From positions 24,120 to 88,119 of the forward strand of contig CAYPFY010000015.1 of the NCBI GenBank assembly GCA_964410105.1: a stretch of 64,000 nucleotides of DNA, written 5' to 3'. This DNA comes from CAYPFY01 sp964410105. GTDB lineage: Bacteria; Bacteroidota; Ignavibacteria; UBA10030; SZUA-254. Shown here piece after piece: positions 25,462 through 33,294 of this stretch (positions are counted from its first letter, which is position 1; every line of letters starts with the position of its first letter). The notes under the pieces are model-generated. The model worked only from the letters and a program-made list of their open reading frames with translations, did not search any database and was not told where the DNA came from. Position numbers and translations under genes: made by a program.

Positions 25462-27079
25462 ATTTCAGTCTTCTGACGACGTGGACCTTCCACCGTTCCC
25501 TGGCGATGGTTTCGTCCACGGTGCGGTTGGGCGTGAGGTAGGCCGCAAGGAATTTGTACCGATCATCAAGAGGGATTTCGACGACGCGGACGTCATTGAC
25601 CTCTTCCCCTCCCGGGAGGATGGGGAACTGGGTCACCGGTGCCGCAAGGGGCATGACCATCGGATGGGAGACGATGAGGTTCGCCCCCCGCTCGACGAGG
25701 TAGCTGAAGGGAGCTATGCGCTGATGCCCAGGGGTGGTTCCAATAAAAATTCCGTTGCGCGCAACCCAGGGGTCGTTTATCCCAAGCATGTCGATCGCCC
25801 CGAGCCGTGAATAATAGGGTATGGCCCCCGCCGCCGTCGTGGCGACGGTGACCGACGTGTCGTAACCCAGAGTCCTTCCAAGAGTTTTTCCGATTCCCGC
25901 CCAGTTCTTGTCCTCATCTTTGATGTGACCGTAAAGATCCCCGACCGGTTCGATTCCGTTTTCGACACTATAGGTGAAAGTTGTCTGATGGTGTATCGTT
26001 CCGGCGAGCATGACCGCAATGCCCAGGGTTTGAAGGATCGGCTTGGTCTCAAGGAGGAGCCGCACGATGAGGATGAACGCGGCCGGCATGACGGGGACGA
26101 GCATGCGGAATTCCATGAAATCCCCCCCAACCTTGAGGACGTAGAGGATCCAGAGTAGTGTGAGCGCGGCAAGGGGGAGGAGAGTGCGGTTTTCTTTTTT
26201 CAGGAGGTGGTTGCCAAAAAAGATCCCTGCAGCGAGGAAGGGCCACAGGAAATAGGAGTTCAGGAAGACGTACAGGTAGTTGAGCCCACGCCCCACCGAT
26301 GTGATCGATGATGCCTTCAGATAGAAGGTATTGGGGAGGATGTTCCCGTAGTAGGAGAGTTTCCACGCCATCCAGATGCCGACGATCGTGACGAGGGGGA
26401 GTATGAGAGCAGCGAGCGAGCGGAGATTTTTTCTTCTGACGGATGCGCCGGTGAGAATGAGGCTAACAATGACGAGTATCGCCGAATCCATCCGGGTGAG
26501 GAGAGCAGCTGCGAGCGTCAGGGATTGGAGGATAAGTTGACGGTCTGTCCATGTGCCGGAACGGATTCCACGGATGCACAGATACGAAGCCAGCGTAAAA
26601 AGCATTGTCTGAAGTTGCGTTTCAAGGCCTCCGGTCGCATACGAGCTGACCGTGTAGTTGGTGCCAACGAGGATTACTGCAAAAATGCCGGCGTACGCTT
26701 GTGCGAAAATAAGGCCTGCGATTCTCGATGTGATGAAGAGCGTTGCGGCGAAGCAGAGTATGCCAAGTACCTGTGAGCAGATAATGGGATCGATTCCAAG
26801 CGAAATGCCGCCGCTGATGAGTATTGTCCAGAGGAAGTTGGTGTAACCCTCGATCCGCTCACCCCGGTTCCAGACGAGGCCTATCCCCCGGACGAGGTTG
26901 TCCGCATATCTGAATGAGATGAATGCGTCGTCCTGGATAAATCGGTTGATCCAGGCTAGGATGACGAGGCACGCGATGACGAGTGCCAGGAGTAAGTTTC
27001 CCCTCGGAGCGGCGACAAGAGCGCCGATTCCTCTCCGCTGAGTAGTGTCGTTCGTGTTTTGCGTGGGTTTTGGGTGAAT
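25460..27079 (-). CDS. GT-C glycosyltransferase-like membrane protein, non-standard start
   Basis: The first in-frame ATG is at 26605, but the frame stays open upstream to a TAA at 27088-27086, and the missing ~158 residues clearly belong to the protein. They contain a TM helix (NLLLALVIACLVILAW) and the family N-terminus IQDDAFISFRYADNLVRG, then LVWNRGERIEGYTNFLWT. These are hallmarks of GT-C/ArnT-like transferases, with the DD pair expected to be catalytic. The full product would be about 539 residues with ten or more TM helices and a C-terminal extracytoplasmic domain. No ATG, GTG or TTG exists in the frame before 26605; ATT at 27079 is the likeliest start, at the predicted transcript 5' end. 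Such enzymes add sugars from polyprenyl-phosphate donors; acceptor unknown. Confidence 0.78.
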   Translation of the reverse strand: MHPKPTQNTNDTTQRRGIGALVAAPRGNLLLALVIACLVILAWINRFIQDDAFISFRYADNLVRGIGLVWNRGERIEGYTNFLWTILISGGISLGIDPIICSQVLGILCFAATLFITSRIAGLIFAQAYAGIFAVILVGTNYTVSSYATGGLETQLQTMLFTLASYLCIRGIRSGTWTDRQLILQSLTLAAALLTRMDSAILVIVSLILTGASVRRKNLRSLAALILPLVTIVGIWMAWKLSYYGNILPNTFYLKASSITSVGRGLNYLYVFLNSYFLWPFLAAGIFFGNHLLKKENRTLLPLAALTLLWILYVLKVGGDFMEFRMLVPVMPAAFILIVRLLLETKPILQTLGIAVMLAGTIHHQTTFTYSVENGIEPVGDLYGHIKDEDKNWAGIGKTLGRTLGYDTSVTVATTAAGAIPYYSRLGAIDMLGINDPWVARNGIFIGTTPGHQRIAPFSYLVERGANLIVSHPMVMPLAAPVTQFPILPGGEEVNDVRVVEIPLDDRYKFLAAYLTPNRTVDETIARERWKVHVVRRLK

Positions 27080-27087
27080 GCCGCGTT

Positions 27088-27116
27088 AGTGTACTAAATA
27101 ATTGGTGATGTGTCAA
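27088..27116 (-). promoter_or_regulatory. Predicted promoter of the glycosyltransferase gene
   Basis: Minus strand TTGACA (27116-27111, perfect consensus), 17 bp, TACACT (27093-27088). Transcription would begin near 27080, i.e. on or next to the proposed ATT start codon. Confidence 0.65.
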
Positions 27117-27242
27117 GACGAGTGGGTGTGCAGATTATCGTACAATCAATTTCTGATTTTGCGTGTCCGATCGGGAGTTTGTATCTTGGCAAGCTCCTTC
27201 AAGGTCGCTTCAAAACTTCGGGCGAACCGGGTATTCGGATTA

Positions 27243-27271
27243 TTGAAGCGGCTGGCTTGAACTATTATGGT
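27243..27271 (+). promoter_or_regulatory. Possible promoter of the 27286 lipoprotein gene
   Basis: TTGAAG (27243-27248), 17 bp, TATGGT (27266-27271). It would leave a leader of about 8 nt before ATG 27286 and excludes the TTG at 27271 as the start. Confidence 0.4.
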
Positions 27272-27285
27272 TGCAGGAAATTCCT

Positions 27286-27888
27286 ATGACGGTGCCGCAG
27301 GTTCTTTATCAAGCCGTGTCTCCTGCCCGACGAAGGGCATACAGGGTCTGGCACCCGCTGGTTATGATGATTGCGTTTTCGTTGTTTGTTTCCGGCTGCA
27401 CTCATACGCATATGGTTAACCTCGATGAAGAAGAACACAGGTGGAGGAAATCCGATCTTGACAATCTTAATGATGATTTACGCGATCGGACCGCGGATAT
27501 TACCGCCAAGGATGGCCGGAACATTTCGGCAGAGGGCATAATTGTGCGAAGGGATTCCGCAGAGTTCAAGGATCCTGCCAGCGGTCTTCGTCATTCAATT
27601 CCGACGGCTGAGATCATGGCTATCGAGTACAGGCACCATGGGATCGGGGCAGTGCACGGCGCGATTTTCGGTGTGCTGGGAGGCGGCATTGCCGTCGCAG
27701 GCGCGGTCTATGTTCTCGCGGGAAGGCCGCATCAGGCTGAAGATGCGAGTATTGCGGTCGGTGTGGGAGCTGCTCTCGGAGGGGTTGGAGGGGGCTTGAT
27801 TGGTGTTACTTATGGCGCCATTGCGGGATCCAAGCAGAGATATGAGTTTGAGGGGGTTTTTCATGGTGATGTTAGACTTAGGCGATAA
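27286..27888 (+). CDS. Predicted lipoprotein with glycine-rich membrane segments
   Basis: A 200-residue protein of unknown function. After a basic stretch comes a lipoprotein signal (MMIAFSLFVSGC, Cys about residue 37 from ATG 27286). The middle contains an acidic helical part and a beta-like domain (IRRDS-like VRRDSAEFKDP, EIMAIEYRH), followed by two glycine-rich hydrophobic segments (GAIFGVLGGGIAVAGAVYVL and GAALGGVGGGLIGVTYGAIA) that resemble glycine-zipper motifs. ATG 27364 would give a shorter but still good lipoprotein signal. The 3' end overlaps the convergent propeller gene by 28 bp. Confidence 0.65.
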   Translation: MTVPQVLYQAVSPARRRAYRVWHPLVMMIAFSLFVSGCTHTHMVNLDEEEHRWRKSDLDNLNDDLRDRTADITAKDGRNISAEGIIVRRDSAEFKDPASGLRHSIPTAEIMAIEYRHHGIGAVHGAIFGVLGGGIAVAGAVYVLAGRPHQAEDASIAVGVGAALGGVGGGLIGVTYGAIAGSKQRYEFEGVFHGDVRLRR

Positions 27889-29354
27889 ACCCCTTGGCCT
27901 CCAAAATACAGGTAACGTAGATCCGACCTAAGGGCAATACTGCAGTATCCGAAAGTCGAATCAACGCCTACGATCCCAATCCTAATCCACTCATTCTCAT
28001 TCGGACCTCTCCGGTACATGTGGTGCGAAACTATGCCGTAGTAGTCTAACGATATGGGATCCATGATCATGTGCTGCGCGGGGGAATTGGTGGGTATCCC
28101 ATCATTGTACCAGGCCCAATTGGCCCCCCCGTCGGTCGTGACTGAAAAACCATATCTTCCTGCTCCGATAATTACCTTATCGCTATTCTTGGGATCGATG
28201 ATGATCGGTTCAATCGTCGTCCCCGTAGGCGTAAACCCAGCGAGGAATGTCCACGAGTGTCCTGAGTTTGTTGTCTTGCTGATCGATCCTGCGGCAGCGG
28301 ATCCCACATAAACGGTTGAACTGTTAATCGGGTCGATTGCTATGGCAGCAATTCCTGCTTGCAGGTAACCATCCCCCTGACTCACATCGGACCATAAGAG
28401 GCCTGAATTGCTACTCCTGTAAATGGTTCCACCAAAAGGACCGCCAGTTCCGGCATAGAGGATGTTCGGATTCTTGGGATCGATCGCGATGCTCACCACC
28501 CGGGTTTCCCATGTAAGGAAAATGCTGTCTGCCCTGTACCGCCATGTCTTACCACCATCGAGGCTCATAATAAGGGTTCCCGGCGCGGCATATAATGTCT
28601 CCGGATGAATGGGGTCGATGACGACGCTGCTGTAGCTCCCCCCGACAACGAGGGTGTCCCAGCTGACTCCACCATCCGTTGTTTTGAATATTCCCCCGTT
28701 ATGGCCCTCGCTGAAGTCCGACCCTGTGCCACAGTAGACGATGTTTGGATCATACGGGTGAGCCGCCATCGAGGTTACTTGTTCATTGCCCAAGCCCAGG
28801 AATTCCCAATTTGCATCCGACATCATCCCTCCGCCCTGTGTCTTTACCCAGTAGCTACTGCCCGGCTGTAGCACTCCCGACGGTCTGTATCCGGAATCTG
28901 AGGAGTAGGAATAGTATGGAGAAGTTATTGAGGTTGCGGGAGATACCATAATGTCCGTGACCTGAACAGGGAATGAGGGTGCTCCAATCATGTTCCATCC
29001 TGGAGCTAGCTTGGTGATAAGGAGATTCGCTTTGATCCCGGTTACGGAAAGTGTTTCGGTCGCTGGAAATTTTAGCCAATACCCTCTGCCGTAATCCAAT
29101 GTGTCATGGCGACGGTAGGTTCCTTCGTAGGAGTACAGTTTCGATGATGCGTGTGGAAAGATCGACAATGCGTTCGGATATGGAACGATTAACGGAAGGG
29201 AGATCATGTTCCATCCCTCATGGACTGTGATCAGTGTGCTATCAGCTGCATGAACGATGGAAGAAGTATTCGGCTTCGGACGGGCGAACCCGCCGAGGAT
29301 CAAGAGAAGGAGAACTAAAGGGACCGGTAAGAATCGAGGCGATTGAAAGTTCAT
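27861..29354 (-). CDS. Secreted BNR/sortilin-like propeller protein with N-terminal GWNM modules
   Basis: A 497-residue exported protein (signal peptide about 1-24). Residues ~42-175 are two copies of the GWNMI...YWLK/YWVK module found in three other proteins of this window. The rest is a BNR/Vps10-like propeller (GGIFKTTDGGVSWDTL, IDPKNPNILYAGTGG, ISKTTNSGHSWTFL, VTTDGGANW). Here the module is N-terminal, and no C-terminal sorting domain is present, so how or whether it leaves the periplasm is unclear. No catalytic Asp-box enzyme residues could be assigned. Confidence 0.82.
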   Translation of the reverse strand: MNFQSPRFLPVPLVLLLLILGGFARPKPNTSSIVHAADSTLITVHEGWNMISLPLIVPYPNALSIFPHASSKLYSYEGTYRRHDTLDYGRGYWLKFPATETLSVTGIKANLLITKLAPGWNMIGAPSFPVQVTDIMVSPATSITSPYYSYSSDSGYRPSGVLQPGSSYWVKTQGGGMMSDANWEFLGLGNEQVTSMAAHPYDPNIVYCGTGSDFSEGHNGGIFKTTDGGVSWDTLVVGGSYSSVVIDPIHPETLYAAPGTLIMSLDGGKTWRYRADSIFLTWETRVVSIAIDPKNPNILYAGTGGPFGGTIYRSSNSGLLWSDVSQGDGYLQAGIAAIAIDPINSSTVYVGSAAAGSISKTTNSGHSWTFLAGFTPTGTTIEPIIIDPKNSDKVIIGAGRYGFSVTTDGGANWAWYNDGIPTNSPAQHMIMDPISLDYYGIVSHHMYRRGPNENEWIRIGIVGVDSTFGYCSIALRSDLRYLYFGGQGVYRLSLTSP

Positions 29355-30016
29355 TGCATCTCCGGGCCGCTAGGTTGGTCAGGTTCGGTTAGCTCAAGAT
29401 CAGAAGCTGGGTCCCTCCGCCTCGCAAGGATTTCAAAATGATTTTCGATGCGACGCGGGGCAAACGCTTCCTCCGTCTGATGGCCGTAGAGTCGAGCAGA
29501 TGTAAGTTCATAGCATCCGATTCGGTCGCGGGCAATTCGATAATCATGGCGATCTTATAGAACATGGCTTCGATCTCAGGTTGCCTTAACTGCTCTGTAA
29601 TCGCCCCGAAATCGCAGTATGCAATCCTCAGTGCCGGGGACATCGCTGCCGCAACCCAAAGCCCATACTCCTGCTCGCGTCATCGACTGCTTTGGAACAA
29701 GAAATGGTTTAGTGATCCCGTCGACGATACTTGGGCGACTTGTATCGCTCTGTTAGCGGCATGATAAAGAATATGGGTAATTGAATCAAGCTCGCGGCCT
29801 TGAAGACGAGGATCTGATGATAGTGTCAGCCCTCCCTGGATCCTCCTCCGTCATGGTGACATCTGGGGGCCCTAAACAGGGCTCAGATCTGGCCACTTTC
29901 CGAAGAAACGGGGTAATAGCAAACAGCGGTGTACTGCGGGGGGCGGGATTGAGGGGATCGTTGGGTCGGCAAAGCCGGCCCTCCAGGTTGAACCTGGAGG
30001 GCCGGTCTGTCGGGTT
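29355..30016. other. Gene-poor stretch without a convincing gene
   Basis: Contains only short open frames (for example 29389-29643 minus, 29781-30041 plus) without recognisable motif, signal peptide or start context. Base composition looks less GC-rich than the neighbours. A degraded gene is possible but I cannot identify its family. The only clear signal is the terminator hairpin at 29975-30005. Confidence 0.4.
29975..30005 (-). terminator. Strong hairpin after the 30017 lipoprotein gene
   Basis: Perfect 13-bp stem CCGGCCCTCCAGG (29975-29987)/CCTGGAGGGCCGG (29993-30005) with a 5-nt loop, 12 bp after the minus-strand stop. The following T tract on the minus strand is short (CTTTG), so termination may be partial or the hairpin may protect the 3' end. 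Confidence 0.65.
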
Positions 30017-30892
30017 TCAATCCGTGATGATGACGAGGTAGTTTTCCTGCCAGAATTTGTTCGGTTCCAGTATCTTGAGGACCGATTCGTGCTTGCCCGG
30101 CTCGTTCATGCTGTAGAGCTGCTCATCTCTCCTGGGGACGATTTCTGAGATATCTCCCTTGATGTCGATCATCTTGTCTTCCCACTTGTTGATCGGCCGG
30201 AAGTAGTCACGGTTGAATCCGCTGGCCAGAACCGTGGTCGATCCCAGGAGACCCCAGAGGAATCCACCCTCCTTCTTGATGATGCCCTTTCCTTCTAACT
30301 CGTTCCGCGTCCCCACAACGTAAAATCCGGTGCTGATCTGTCGCCTCTGCATTTCGATCGTAGCAAGGTGCCTGCCAATGGTTGAGTCACGATCCGCTAC
30401 CATTTTCGTTTTTTCGCCCACTTCGGCCTCTAGGCCGCTTACCTTTAGTTCGAGCGCAGCTATCGATGCCTCGCGATCCTCAATGGTTTTCTTTAATGTG
30501 GAAACGAGGTTCCGGAGGCTGGCAAACTGGGCCCGGTATGAGTTGACCTTCGACTGCAAATCGTCAATCTTCTTTCTGTTGAGACGGAGCGTCGTATCGA
30601 TGGTCGCAATTTCTCCAAGGAGGCGCCTGCGTATTTCTTCAGGCTTCTTGACGTTCTCCATCTGGTTGCTCTCGTTCATGATCAGTTTTTCCCTCGTACG
30701 AATGCTCTCGAGGTTGGCGTAGACATCGTTGATCGAGCGTGTGACGTTGTCAATGTATTCGTCACGTGACGCCAGCTCCTGACGAAGTTCGCTGTCCTTC
30801 ACTTGCAGTTCCGCGGCGCGTTTCTCCAGCTCGTCGTTCTTGTTGCACCCCCAGAGGAGGAGGAAGGCGATCCCAAGTGTCCATCGTTTCAT
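30017..30892 (-). CDS. Coiled-coil lipoprotein of unknown function
   Basis: A 291-residue lipoprotein: signal peptide with lipobox LLWGC (C16), a long coiled coil of about 150 residues (20-175, heptads such as LEKRAAELQVKDSELRQEL), and a C-terminal globular domain (about 190-291) beginning FYVVGTRNELEGKGII and ending YLVIITD. I know no function for this design. An AAGGAG-like Shine-Dalgarno precedes the ATG. It is divergent from the inositol operon, whose promoter region it shares. Confidence 0.75.
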   Translation of the reverse strand: MKRWTLGIAFLLLWGCNKNDELEKRAAELQVKDSELRQELASRDEYIDNVTRSINDVYANLESIRTREKLIMNESNQMENVKKPEEIRRRLLGEIATIDTTLRLNRKKIDDLQSKVNSYRAQFASLRNLVSTLKKTIEDREASIAALELKVSGLEAEVGEKTKMVADRDSTIGRHLATIEMQRRQISTGFYVVGTRNELEGKGIIKKEGGFLWGLLGSTTVLASGFNRDYFRPINKWEDKMIDIKGDISEIVPRRDEQLYSMNEPGKHESVLKILEPNKFWQENYLVIITD

Positions 30893-30984
30893 GCGTCAGT
30901 CTCCTTGAAATAGTTTTAAATGGTATAACTTTTTCGTCAGGTTTTCCAGTTAAAAAAAATTTTCTGTGCCCCAGCACACAGGCC

Positions 30985-31032
30985 AAAATGCTTGGAAATC
31001 TGACAGATTTTTGGTATCTTTTCAAGCATTTT
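30985..31032 (+). promoter_or_regulatory. Promoter of the inositol-lipid operon inside nested inverted repeats
   Basis: TTGGAA (30992-30997), 17 bp, TATCTT (31015-31020), predicted start near 31027. A perfect 10-bp inverted repeat, AAAATGCTTG (30985-30994) and CAAGCATTTT (31023-31032), brackets the promoter from the -35 to the start site. A second palindrome, AAATCTG-A-CAGATTT (30996-31010), fills the spacer. Both are well placed to be repressor operators. The leader to ATG 31054 is about 27 nt. Confidence 0.6.
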
Positions 31033-31053
31033 TCAGAGAATTTCACATTTCAC

Positions 31054-31749
31054 ATGAAAGCAGGCATCATCGCGGCGGGCGAGGGAAGCCGTCTTAGCTC
31101 CGACGGCATTTCGACTCCCAAACCTCTCGTTCCCGTCGGCGGCGTTCCGCTCATCGAACGCCTTTTTCAATCGTTCGCCGCGAACGGGATTTCGGAAATC
31201 ATCTGCATCATCAACGAGGAAGCGCGGGAGGTGGAAAAATTCCTCCAGAAGCGTTTTGCCCTCCCGGTGCGCGTCATCGTCCGCTCCACTCCGAGCTCGA
31301 TGCATAGCCTTTTCGCCCTCGCCCCCTTCCTCACGGGGAACGGGAGTTTTCTGCTCTCAACGGTCGATTCGGTTTATAAGGAAGAGGATTTTTCCGATTT
31401 CGTGCGCCACGTGCGCGCACACGATTCGGCAGACGGGATCCTGGCGGTCACGCGATTCATCGACGACGAGAATCCCCTCTATGTGACCATGAGCCCGGAA
31501 AACCGGATCCTGAGTTTCAAGGAGCGGTCGCCGCTCGTGACTGGCGGGCTTTACGCTTTTTCGCCTACGATTTTTTCTGAAATCGACGCGGCCCGCGCCG
31601 CTGGAATCGAACGGTTAAGAAATTTTCTGAACCACCTGATCGCTGAGAATTACAGGCTCGAGGGCTTTGAATTCTCGAAAATTGTCGACGTCGACCACGC
31701 CGGCGATATCGACGTCGCCGAAAAATTGCTCCGGAATCTCGATGGCTGA
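31054..31749 (+). CDS. Sugar/cyclitol-phosphate nucleotidyltransferase (IPCT-like)
   Basis: A 231-residue NTP_transferase enzyme. The nucleotide-binding signature AAGEGSRL (7-13) is followed by PKPLVPVGG (22-30); the metal-binding Asp is D105 in LSTVDSVY and a second acidic site lies in KIVDVDHAGDID near the C-terminus. The family activates a phosphorylated alcohol to a nucleotide diphosphate (choline-P, sugar-P, inositol-P). With inositol-phosphate synthase and CDP-alcohol transferases in the same operon, CTP:inositol-1-phosphate cytidylyltransferase is the best guess. ATG 31054 is chosen because the longer frame upstream runs through the promoter. The stop overlaps mlaE by 8 bp. Confidence 0.8.
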   Translation: MKAGIIAAGEGSRLSSDGISTPKPLVPVGGVPLIERLFQSFAANGISEIICIINEEAREVEKFLQKRFALPVRVIVRSTPSSMHSLFALAPFLTGNGSFLLSTVDSVYKEEDFSDFVRHVRAHDSADGILAVTRFIDDENPLYVTMSPENRILSFKERSPLVTGGLYAFSPTIFSEIDAARAAGIERLRNFLNHLIAENYRLEGFEFSKIVDVDHAGDIDVAEKLLRNLDG

Positions 31750-32530
31750 GCAGGTCCGCGATATTCCTCCTATCCGCGCCTTTAAGGGATCTCTCCTGCG
31801 TCTCCAGGAATATTCTGTTTTCGTTTTCGAAAACGTTCGCGCCCTCCCGGCAGCGTGGCGCTACCGCAAGGATACGATGGAACAGATGTACCTGATCGGC
31901 GCGCAATCATTCCTGATCGCCTTCCTCTCGGGTCTATTCATGGGGATCATCATGGCGATCGAGACCGGCCACCGCCTGGAAACCTTCGGGGCCAAACTTC
32001 TTGTGGGCCGGACTACCTCGCTCGCCATGGTCCGGGAACTGGGCCCGGTTATCACCGGGCTGCTGTTGGCCGCCCGGACGGGGGCGAAGAACGCCTCCGA
32101 GCTTGGCTCGATGCAGGTGAGCGAACAGATCGACGCGCTGCGGGCTTTCGGCACGAACCCAGTCGAGAAGCTCGCCGTTCCCCGCCTCGTTGCGTCGATC
32201 GTGATGTTTCTTCCCCTCACTCTCATCGCCGATATTGTCGGCATCCTCGGCGCGATGATCGTCGCCGACGTGTGGCTCAACGTGGATAAGGCTTTTTTCT
32301 GGCAGTCGGCGATCAAGGATCTCAGCATGAAGGATCTCTTCGTGGGGCTCGGTAAACCGGTGGTATTCTCGTTTTTTATTTCCACGATCAGCTGCTACTA
32401 CGGGCTCGCGACAACCGGGGGCACGATCGGCGTCGGCCGCGCCGCCGTCAACGCGGTTGTCGTCGCCTCCGTGGTTGTTCTGTTCAACGATTTTATCTTC
32501 ACAAAGGTCGTCTGGACAGTCCTTCAGTAG
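31742..32530 (+). CDS. MlaE-family ABC permease
   Basis: A 262-residue inner-membrane permease of the MlaE/YrbE family, which works with an MlaF ATPase and an MCE protein to move phospholipids between membranes. Five or more TM helices are predicted. Family motifs VRELGPVITGLLLAARTGA, then ELGSMQVSEQIDALRAFGTNPV, and SCYYGLATTGGTIGVGRA are intact. ATG 31742 overlaps the preceding stop by 8 bp. The next gene follows directly. Confidence 0.93.
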   Translation: MAEQVRDIPPIRAFKGSLLRLQEYSVFVFENVRALPAAWRYRKDTMEQMYLIGAQSFLIAFLSGLFMGIIMAIETGHRLETFGAKLLVGRTTSLAMVRELGPVITGLLLAARTGAKNASELGSMQVSEQIDALRAFGTNPVEKLAVPRLVASIVMFLPLTLIADIVGILGAMIVADVWLNVDKAFFWQSAIKDLSMKDLFVGLGKPVVFSFFISTISCYYGLATTGGTIGVGRAAVNAVVVASVVVLFNDFIFTKVVWTVLQ

Positions 32531-33286
32531 ATGATCAAGCTCGAACATATCACGGTGGACGTGGAGGGGCGTAAGATCCTGGACGACGTTTCCTTCCGCG
32601 CGAAATCGGGTGAGACGAAGGTGATCCTCGGCCCGAGCGGCGCCGGAAAGAGTTCACTGCTTAAAATTATTCTGGGCCTCTGGCGCCCCGACGCGGGGTC
32701 TGTGTTTATCGACGGCACCGAGATCACGCACCTCAGCGAACGCGACCAGATGCCCATCCGGCGCAGGATGTCGATGATTTTTCAGGGGAACGCTCTCTTC
32801 GACTCGCTCACCGTCGCGGAGAATGTCGGCTTCTTTCTCGAGGAACACTCCGACCTGGAACCCCGTGAGGTCCGTAAACGAGTCCAGGAATGCCTCGACT
32901 TTGTGAATCTTCCCGACGCGCTGGATCTGCTTCCTGAAGAAATCAGCGGAGGGATGAAAAAGAGGGTCGCCATCGCCCGGGCGATCGCCTTTCACCCGGA
33001 GATAATTCTCTATGACGAGCCGACGACCGGTCTCGATCCGATCAATGCGAAAACCGTGACCGAACTCATGATGAGGCTGAAGCGTGAACGACAGGCAACG
33101 TCGATCGTCGTGACGCATATTCTGCGGGACGCCTTCGCCGTGGGCGATTCCATCGCCCTGATGAATGACGGCGCAATTGTGTTCGACGGCCTCCCCGATG
33201 CTCTCCTGTCATGCCCCGATCCTTTCGTTCAGAGCTTTCTTTCCGAAATCAGGGAAGAGGCCGACCTCGTTTATCATAAACAGTAA
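32531..33286 (+). CDS. MlaF-family ABC ATPase
   Basis: A 251-residue ATPase: Walker A GPSGAGKSS, Q-loop IFQGNALFDSL, signature ISGGMKKRVA, Walker B IILYDEP with TTGLDP, and H-loop VTHI. The SGGMKKR signature is characteristic of the MlaF/Ttg2A group. It starts on the base after the permease stop. It is expected to power lipid transport by the MlaE-MCE complex. Confidence 0.94.
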   Translation: MIKLEHITVDVEGRKILDDVSFRAKSGETKVILGPSGAGKSSLLKIILGLWRPDAGSVFIDGTEITHLSERDQMPIRRRMSMIFQGNALFDSLTVAENVGFFLEEHSDLEPREVRKRVQECLDFVNLPDALDLLPEEISGGMKKRVAIARAIAFHPEIILYDEPTTGLDPINAKTVTELMMRLKRERQATSIVVTHILRDAFAVGDSIALMNDGAIVFDGLPDALLSCPDPFVQSFLSEIREEADLVYHKQ

Positions 33287-33294
33287 GAGTTCGT

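Noticed and set aside
26674..27116. Two minus-strand frames (27116-26859 and 26862-26674) as separate genes
   Set aside because: They are out of frame with the clearly glycosyltransferase-coding frame that spans the same bases, and the first begins in the -35 element.
29781..30041. Plus-strand 86-codon frame as a transposase fragment
   Set aside because: I could not match it to any transposase motif, and it crosses the terminator hairpin of the opposite-strand gene.
30766..31053. Longer version of the nucleotidyltransferase starting at 30766
   Set aside because: The extra 96 codons run through the divergent gene and the promoter; the family begins with the MKAGIIAAG motif at 31054.
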